DNA of 64,000 nucleotides from Phialocephala subalpina (lineage: Eukaryota; Ascomycota; Leotiomycetes; Helotiales; Mollisiaceae), in NCBI GenBank assembly GCA_900073065.1, contig FJOG01000021.1:412828-476827 (forward strand), read 5' to 3'. Below, piece after piece: positions 56,801 through 64,000 of the stretch. Under the pieces are notes generated by a model that saw only the letters and a program-made list of their open reading frames with translations, was not told the DNA's origin and did not search any database. A program made the position numbers and the translations under genes. How positions within the stretch are numbered: position 1 is the first letter of the stretch; each line of letters starts with the position of its first letter.

Positions 56801-59448
56801 GTGCTAGCTGACCTACCTCCACACCGACAAGACAATAACCTTAACACTGTCTCGGGAGCTCTAATTGTTTTTCTTCAGCGTACGAAGATAAGGGCAAGAT
56901 AATCAAGCAATACGACACGACAGCAAGATGGCGAGGTACAGATCTGGTTCATTTCATTTCGCTTCAATTTTGCCTTCTATCCACCAACTATCTCTGGCAT
57001 CTACCGAGCCAGCCAGACAACAATCGAAGATTCGAATGGTCCAAGAAGCGAAGTGGAAAAGCAAACTCGGCGAGGAAGGAAAGATACAGCAATAGGCAAG
57101 AATGGGAGAATCACGCGATTATCTGCGGCGTAACCCCAGACCTTGCCTTCCACAGCACCAAGCCTTCTCCACCTCGAATTGGACGGAGACGCTCTCCGTC
57201 CATGATGATCCCTCCAATACCCAAAGAGAAGAACGGCCAACCAACATCCAATTCAGACTTATCCATCCAAGCCCAAGGGCGTTTTCGGACCTTGCTCCGA
57301 TCTTCAAATCAGGAAGACGTGCATGGAGGTGATTAACACAAAGACGCAATCAACGGAAGGCTTGGGACTAGACTCTAGAATTCAACGCCAGCGCAGGTGA
57401 AAGCCCGATAGCGAAAACGACGGCACATCCGTCTGCGCCTACCAATCTGAAGGCTGAAACGTCTTGTTCCTGTCAAGTCAAAAGTCGATTCCATGATGCA
57501 TCAAAGGGGAGGTGCTTATTCGCCTCTCACAACTGATGACTTCTTCCACGATATGTTCGTGGAGGTGTGTTGATGAAAGATCAGGTGTTCGTCGGGCGAG
57601 GACTTGCATCAAGAGAGACGATGAACTGTTCCCGTTTCTACCCTCTACCAAACACCTGAGCAGGAAGCAAGGAGGTGAGGTGAGTTGGGCATTAGCACAT
57701 GCATGAACATCATCGAGAAGCTTGCGTGCCGCACCGCCTTTCGTGCGTTTCCCATCTCTCTGGCAAAGGTGTGCCTGGAAATGTCTCAGATTGGAGCGTC
57801 GTCTTATTCGATTGGAGTTCGAGCCGTGTCTTTGGGATATTATACTCTGTTTCGGTTATTTACTCAAAGCGTCCAAGTCTCTACTTGATGACGATCCGGT
57901 GTCGTGTCTCCAAGTGCTCGATTTGATGCTCATGTACGTGCGATGTGCTGTCAACAGCATCAGCAAGGATCCGCTCTAGCACAGTCCAGGAGTTTAGCAA
58001 ACATCAGCAAGGGTCCCGTTGACGGCTGTCGTTGCACAAGGCTGAAGTGAGTCGCTCCTATCATTCGGGGTTCTACCTAGTGAATGGGTACCCGCGGGTT
58101 CGTCGTTCCCTACTGAGGCACGGTTGGGGTCATGTGGATGAGAGGGAGGTGGGCCACTAAGTGGTAGGCAGCCCTTCGTTAGTTTAGCCCTTTGCCAAAG
58201 CATGCCAAACTCCTAGCTCCTGATAGCATCCTCCCCTCACTTGAACAAAGGCGGAGGTCGAAGTCCTAGTTCTTCTCCATAATCTCGAGCTCGATCTTAG
58301 CTGTCTTCAGCAATTCCCCGAAACCATCACTGCCTCAATCCTCTTCTTTCTCTCGCGACTTAAGTTCCTCCGAGCGAGAGAAGAATGAAGAGAGGGGATT
58401 GGTGGGAGGAAAATACCCAGATCGCAGCTGAAATACTTCGGTACACACTACCGGCACTTAATGCGCCGTCATCATTAGGTTGTACAAGATCACTTAGACT
58501 GTCCTGTCAGGTCTGCGCTGTCTCCAACCAAGCCCTCTAGACTCGGCATTACTGTCCATCACAGACGCTTAAGATCCCCGCACGCTTCATACCAGAAGGT
58601 CAAGGCTGGGGGGCTACTCATCAAACGTCCCCGGAGCTTTATTCTCTAGCCTCGGCACTACTGCTAGTTACGAACGCTTAAGCTCCCTTTAAGGCTCCGA
58701 GCTCCCCGCAAGCTTCCCCTAGACTTCACGCTAAAATTTTAAGGCTGAGCTACGACTTCTGGTCGATGCCAAACTCGTCTATAAGGTAAAACAGGAGACG
58801 TCCAGGCTAAGTCGGCGGCGCCGATAGCTCAAAGGACTACTCTCTCATACTAAAGTGTGGCTGGCGAAGTATATATCAACCTCAATCCTCTGAACCATGG
58901 TGTCGGGACTCTTCCCCTCATCTCCTTACTTTGAAATACGAGATACGCTTCAAGATCTTGTTCCTGTCCATTAGATGGAAAGAAAGGTGACCTTTCCATT
59001 CACAGGGTGGCTACAGCGAAATAGAAGATTGAATTGGCCTAGAATGGAAAGGATAGTGAGGTGAGAAAAGGGGAAAGGATTAAGCGCGAGTGCGTATTGC
59101 GTATTCGTCCCAAAACGGAGGTGTCTCCGGACCTATATGAAGTTTTGCTCAGCTCCACAACATCGGTGACTCCTACCAAATACGCGATACGGCGTTCATA
59201 TGATCTTGAACTTGCATTGTCCTGGTCGGCGATCATAATAATAGTGAGTTCTCTGTCGCCGATACCTCGTCGCTACCAGAAAAGCTAGATGGAAGTCATG
59301 AGGAGAAGTGACTCGAATCAGAATCCACATCAAAATCCTTCTCGCTGCAAATCATGTTGTCTGCATAACGTTCGGTCCTTCTTTCCCCGAGCCAAGTTTC
59401 GAAGACAGGGGAGTTTGAGGTATTAACTTTCTCGTCAGATGTACTAGA
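50852..59448. other. Long gene-poor region
   Basis: About 8.6 kb upstream of the NDT80-family gene with no convincing coding gene on either strand; frames are below 125 codons and lack domains. It holds small repeats: GTGAGTGA units near 51605-51620, an imperfect hairpin at 53221-53257 (GGATAG...TCGAGT around GGCCAG), and a diverged direct repeat at 58533-58718. It may contain a long 5' leader, remote regulatory DNA or decayed elements. Confidence 0.5.
58533..58718 (+). repeat. Diverged direct repeat pair
   Basis: Segment 58533-58590 (CCTCTAGACTCGGCATTACTG, then ACAGACGCTTAAGATCCCCGC) is matched by 58643-58718 (TCTCTAGCCTCGGCACTACTG, then ACGAACGCTTAAGCTCCC). The second copy has an insertion of roughly 20 nt before CCCCGCAAGCTTC. 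Copies start 110 bp apart and are clearly related. Probably remnants of a repeat family. Confidence 0.6.
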
Positions 59449-59819
59449 TACAGCCTCTTGTAAGATCAATCGGGTTTTTTGAAATGCATGATTTACGGTC
59501 ACTCCGTCACCTTACCAGTCGTACCACGGACTAGAAGCCTCAGAATTAAGGGGCGGTGTTTACTTACCCTCATTTAGCACCAAATCACCGCAATTGCTAA
59601 GTATGCGCCCCCATTCTAAGAGGACCGAAGCTCTCACAGAATCCAATCGGACTTGCACCGGCTCAATCAAGTTGTGTGCTGATTTGTGAGTGCCTTATAT
59701 AGTTGCTGTGGAAATACCGAAAAAGTGGTCTATTTTACCACGAGATAAGTGGCACTTTTGAAAAGACTCTGGGTTGATGCACCCCCAAAAAACCCGATTG
59801 ATCTTACAAGAGGCTGTAC
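59449..59819. mobile_element. MITE with perfect 33-bp inverted ends, TA-flanked
   Basis: The 33 nt at 59449-59481 (TACAGCCTCTTGTAAGATCA, then ATCGGGTTTTTTG) are the exact reverse complement of 59787-59819. Similarity continues weakly inward (a shared GCAT). The outermost bases are TA at both ends, as expected of a TA target duplication, with the element itself starting CAGCC. Total length is 371 bp and there is no transposase frame. These are the marks of a miniature inverted-repeat element mobilised by a Tc1/mariner or pogo/Fot1-type transposase. Perfect ends imply recent insertion. Confidence 0.85.
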
Positions 59820-61272
59820 CTGAATGTGAATCCTGATGGTTACTTCTCGCCACGCTGCCACCTGTTCTTGCTATCTACCTGAATTTTCGTGTACTAAGTC
59901 ATGCGGCTGTGACTTGCACGAAAGACAGACTGCCGGTAAATTATAATGGGACATGTGAGAGCGTACGGAGGAACTCTCCAATGAGAATTATCAAGGTAGT
60001 CTTGCAACACCTTCCTATCTGACTTTAGATCCTCAACGTCAATCCTCTTCGACATCTTCTCTCCCGAAGCCTTCTCAAGGCTTCCAAATTTCAAATCAGC
60101 CAAGAACACTCCAGACTTGCGAGCTTTGACGTCTTCTGCCAGATGACCATCCGCATGAGCAAGTTAACAGTTGAAGGCAGCATTGGGCATCATCGGGATC
60201 AAATCTGATCATTTCCCGGCTATACGGCACTCTTAGATCCCCCAGAACACCCTTTGGCATCGTGAACTTCATCCCGCCTCACGATGCCTGATTTCTTCAT
60301 CATTCTTGCTCGGCAATGATATTACCGATCTTTTTCCGTCTCACGAACTTTCGGGTCGAAGGAAGTTGATGAACAAGCAATCACTAACTCGCGATCCTTC
60401 CCGTCTCTTTCCACGTCAGCGTTATAATTCCATCCGCAACCTTTCGAAACCTTCTATAACCGCTCTCATCGCCGAGTAGACGGAGAGGGAACTCCGGCTA
60501 TCATCGCAATGAGCCTGATAGAAGGATTGGGGATTAGGGATTATCGCAATCTGTTGAAGAGCTCCTCATTGATTGCGTTCTTCTACTTGTTGTGGAGATG
60601 AGGGAGTGGAGATGAGTCCGAAGATCTGACCTGATCTGCTGGTACACAGGTACATGTGTACAAGTTACAACATCATGTGCCTGATTGATACAATGGTGGC
60701 AATGGTGATCACTAGCTGGTGATCATGATGTCAGGTCGTGTCATGAGCGGCAGCGGTGATCTTGTTTCACTGTTAAGCCTAGCTGTAGGCCGTCATATAC
60801 GTACGAGGAATTGAAGAGCTGCTAGAGCAAGTCATCGACGATGAATTCCGATTGAACAAATAGTGATGAACTGCTTTAACGACGGTCTACTTGCCAATAT
60901 TTCCCACGAACCGACAGCCCAGAGCTTGAGTTGAGATCTTCACAAGCATCTTCGGATTGACTATGCTGGCAGATCCTGTACAAGCACAAAACTCAGGAGA
61001 ACTGCATTTGCTGAACGTGAACTAGAAGCATTCTCAATAAAGATGTCGAATTGATCAATGTAACCCAAGCCCCACTCTTGCAAACTCCAAACTCGCTCTT
61101 GATTGATGCTCAACTGATGATGACCTGGACTCTCCCTTCTCCGCTTGGAGGATATACTGAACGACCGCACGACACCCAACCGAAATAGACACATCACTTG
61201 AATGGCGGCAGCTCGATATGAGTCCCAGATTAAGAATCGGTGGGGTGCGATAAGAAAACATCTTGATTGCGC
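59820..61272. other. Intergenic, no convincing gene
   Basis: About 1.45 kb of short frames without features, between the MITE and the 3' end of the LRR-like gene. Confidence 0.5.
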
Positions 61273-63341
61273 CTAGTGCTCCCAAACACTCATCCTCTCA
61301 ATCTGCCTCACAGCGTCATCCTCATCTGTTGCAGTCCCCATACCAAGAGCACCAGCATCCCAGATAACCGGCCCAGCCCACTGGCTGGCGGCCAACCCAG
61401 TTCCACCAGTTCCAACGCCCATTTCCGTGCCATTCACCAGTCCACCTACGCCTTGCCTCTCAATTCTTTCCAGGCTGTCCAATGCACTCCTCTTCCTTCT
61501 GTCTGCTTCGCTATCTCCAGTCCAAAGATGCGAGTAGGCTTTCCACTCGTCTTTTTCGACATCGATCCAGACTTTGCGTTTCGGTCGGTTGGAGGGCGGG
61601 TGCATCCACCAAGAGAGCATTTCTTGGGTAGCAAGTGCTTCTTTATGGGACTGGATGAGGTGGACTATGTCGGCGTAGGGAGAACTTAAATTCTGTTAGC
61701 TTCAAAAGGCTAGTACGCTGGACGGAGAAACATGAACACTTACCCTTCGCTAAGCATTAATCCACTATGCACTTTCAACGTCTTCAATTTGACCCATTGT
61801 GTACCCCAATCCACACCTCTGTCTCCCTCACTTCCATCCCCAGTCCATCTCAATGCTCTGACCCAGTCTGCACACCCGGTCAAATCGAGATATTCTAAGC
61901 CATATAACCTTGCGGCCAGCCTTCTCAGCACCTCTGCTGCTTCCCTGAAATCGTTGTCCGGGGAATGAGAATAGTAATTCGTTCCTCCGTACTGAATATC
62001 CTTCGCGAATCGGCTAGACATGACTGCTGTCTTCGCGTTCGGAGTCAGGGACGGAACAGGCCAGAAGGAGAGCGAGAGGTGTGTTAAGGTTGGTATGTGC
62101 TTTGCAAAAGCGAGTAGACGAGGCCACGAGATAGATGTGGACGGGTGGGAGAGCGAGAGGTGAGTGAGTGCCGGAAGCGGAGGAGAAAGAGATTGTGAGA
62201 TGCTTTCTTCCCACGAAAGTTCTGTCGCGATGTCCGTTTGTGCTTCAGGCTTTTGGACGAGCTCAATAAGCTGCTTGAATGACAGAGAATGTCCCATAGC
62301 GCCAGACACATCGAGGCGGAAAAAAGAGTCGTTATGCTCCCCGGGGTCGAAGGCTGGTGTTTCTCCGCTTTCCTGCTCGGGAAGCACAAGGAGATTCTTC
62401 AACCTGGTACATATTAGTCTCAAATGTCTGGGATCGCATCCAAATAGCAAAAACGATAACGACTTCGGGATATGTTAAGACAGCAACCAACTTCAAGATG
62501 TCCTTCCCTCCGTAGAAAATTAAAATGCTAACCCTTCAAAACCCACACTTTCATCAGATCCATGAACAGCAACAACACTCAGCAGCGCCATCCTCAACCC
62601 ACTCGGCAAGTCTACCAAATTGTACTTCTCATACTCGTGTATGAATTCCCAATCTCTCGCGATGTTCCTCAAACACATATCTACCAACCTTCTCCCTTTG
62701 CCCTCTCCCGCCGGGAGACCGGGCAGGTGCTCTACATCAGTAGGATATACCCGCTGCTGTCCACGGCCTCTCAAACCCAGCGTACGTCTAGAGCTCTCAA
62801 GCCATGATTGAGGAGGAGCGGGACCAGCTGGTAGTCGTCGTCCGCTGGCGTCGTGACGTCTTATTTGTCTGCCGCGGGGTCTTGGAGCAGGCGTATCGGG
62901 TTGCGCGAGCAGGTGGCGGATCTGTGGAGGGAGAGTGGGAGTCGCAGTCGTAGTTGGGGAGAATATCGGTCCGGAAGAAAGTTGTGATTTTCGGAGGGAG
63001 GAGATCAGGTCATTCACTGAGGGTTGAACATCGTTGTCTGGAGGAGATGTTAGCTCAGCTTCAAAATCAATGTCGGTCCGCAATAATCGATATCCATTCT
63101 GCTCTGCAGATTCTCGCACGAGGATACGAAGCTGCTTTGGCGATGGAGAGTACGTAGAAGCCATAATGGCAGGAAGGATGGCTGCCTGAGCTTCAAACAT
63201 TTCCAGTGGCGGCGGGGTATTTCTATGGCGAGGGCTCCACTTACGATGTGCAGAGCTCGAGGAGCTCGACGCAGAGCTGAGAGATGGATGGACTGTACTT
63301 TGAGGCTTAGAATATTGTGCTGTGAACCGTTTCTTTGGCAT
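61273..63341 (-). CDS. Leucine-rich-repeat-like fungal protein
   Basis: Three exons: about 62529-63341, about 61744-62462, and 61273-61684. The last intron is clear (61685-61743, GTAAGT...AAG). The first junction is unresolved: a frame-keeping join exists only with a weak GC donor (62463-62528). With it the product is 647 residues. The N-terminus MPKKRFTAQYSKPQSTVHPS is basic and Ser-rich, followed by a disordered region containing PSVNDLISSLRKSQLSSGP. The second exon has LRR-type strands, such as HLRLICTRLKNLLVLPEQ, LPALTHLSLSHPS, IPTLTHLSLSFWP and LYGLEYLDLTGCADWV. The C-terminus has KRKVWIDVEKDEWKAYSHLW. Binding-scaffold role inferred; no F-box or enzyme motif seen. Start chosen at 63341; an upstream Met at 63401 is in frame. 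Confidence 0.72.
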
Positions 63342-64000
63342 GGAGTGGATGTCGACAAGCTGTGGTTGTCGATGTTGTAGGAGGAAGAGATTGTGTAACA
63401 CATCGAGGTCGTCAGTACAGTAAGGTTACCCTAGAGGCGCTAAAATTTAAGCTCATGACGCCCCAAACCTCCGAGACAACGTCAATCCTCCACCATCTTC
63501 TTATTCTTTATTATTTCTATCATCATTCCACATCTCAATGCATCACGATACCCGAGCTAGACCAAAATATCAATGTTCATACCTTGTCCATTGTATTTCG
63601 TAGATAATTGTCTGAATACACTCGAGGGAGTCTGCTTATCAGTACTGTATGCAGAATGACGAAAAACTTCAACAAGTCTGGGGTATCAAGTTATATTCTT
63701 TCATGGATTTCATCTCACTCGTCTCGCATACGACCGTATTTGGGGGCCAATCAATGATTGTTTCTGGGAAAGTCCGATCGACAAGTCAAGTTCGGTCTGA
63801 CTGTACAGGCTGAAGTGAGATTCGGTATGTATCAAACGGGAACCGGAGTGCATCGCCACATTATCACCCCTCACTACTAGTATATCATATTACTAGAGTC
63901 TCCTCTCTTTTGGGGCTACCTCCTGGCTCTCTCGCCACATAAAAATGACCTCGTTAAATGCGTTTTTCGAAGTAGTCTATACCGCGCGGTATGAGCTCCT
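63342..64000. other. Upstream flank, no gene seen
   Basis: Promoter region of the LRR-like gene and about 500 bp of sequence to the window edge with no supported frame. Confidence 0.5.

Noticed and set aside
56928..57111. Leader-like sequence followed by ATG GCG AG and a GTACAG donor, suggesting a tiny first exon
   Set aside because: The downstream acceptor gives only a 28-residue product, and no ribosomal or other small conserved protein could be matched.
1..64000. CRISPR array, rRNA genes, telomeric TTAGGG arrays or a secondary-metabolite cluster
   Set aside because: None was seen: no regularly spaced repeats, no rRNA-like sequence, no telomere repeat and no synthase-type gene (PKS, NRPS or terpene synthase).

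Overview
This window looks like chromosomal DNA of a filamentous ascomycete (Pezizomycotina). Genes are split by short introns of about 41-70 nt with GTAAGT/GTGAGT-type donors and CTAAC branch sites, there are no operons, and an AT-rich, transition-mutated repeat resembles the product of repeat-induced point mutation. The protein families (fungal APH-like kinase, DUF6604-like protein, NDT80/VIB-1 factor, Alg10, GPI-anchored Thr/Ser-rich surface protein) fit this. A placement in Leotiomycetes is only a guess. All exon boundaries were derived by hand from splice signals and reading phase; no transcript or homology search was available.

Layout. 0-5.9 kb: an AT-rich element with diverged terminal inverted repeats, then a kinase-like gene. 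5.9-18.4 kb: two secreted or surface proteins in divergent orientation, a Kelch-type membrane protein (minus) and a 24-exon, 1457-residue Thr/Ser-rich GPI-type cell-wall protein (plus). 20.6-37 kb: the gene-dense part, with an interrupted APH-like gene, a Gfo/Idh/MocA oxidoreductase, GNA1 (UDP-GlcNAc pathway), a sugar transporter, an HMG-box protein, a short-chain dehydrogenase, an unknown conserved-looking protein, a GRE2-like reductase and ALG10. 37.4-44.9 kb: a secreted aspartic protease with altered active-site triads, a heavily damaged DUF6604-like pseudogene, a cysteine-rich orphan and a small membrane protein. 45-48.5 kb is mostly non-coding. 48.5-50.9 kb: an NDT80/VIB-1/XprG-type transcription factor. 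51-61 kb: about 10 kb without a convincing gene, containing a 371 bp TA-flanked MITE with perfect 33 bp inverted repeats. 61.3-63.3 kb: a leucine-rich-repeat-like fungal protein.

Functional themes are cell wall and glycoprotein biology (GNA1 supplies GlcNAc-6-P for chitin and N-glycans; ALG10 finishes the lipid-linked oligosaccharide; two surface glycoproteins are likely clients) and nutrient scavenging (sugar permease, aspartic protease, and a VIB-1/XprG-type factor whose family controls extracellular proteases). These genes are not arranged as a biosynthetic cluster, so any cooperation is inference. I did not find a clear new multi-gene system. The most unusual locus is the 24-exon surface-protein gene, in which 12-residue repeats occur both in tandem inside one exon and as separate 36-nt exons, with several apparent GC-AG introns.
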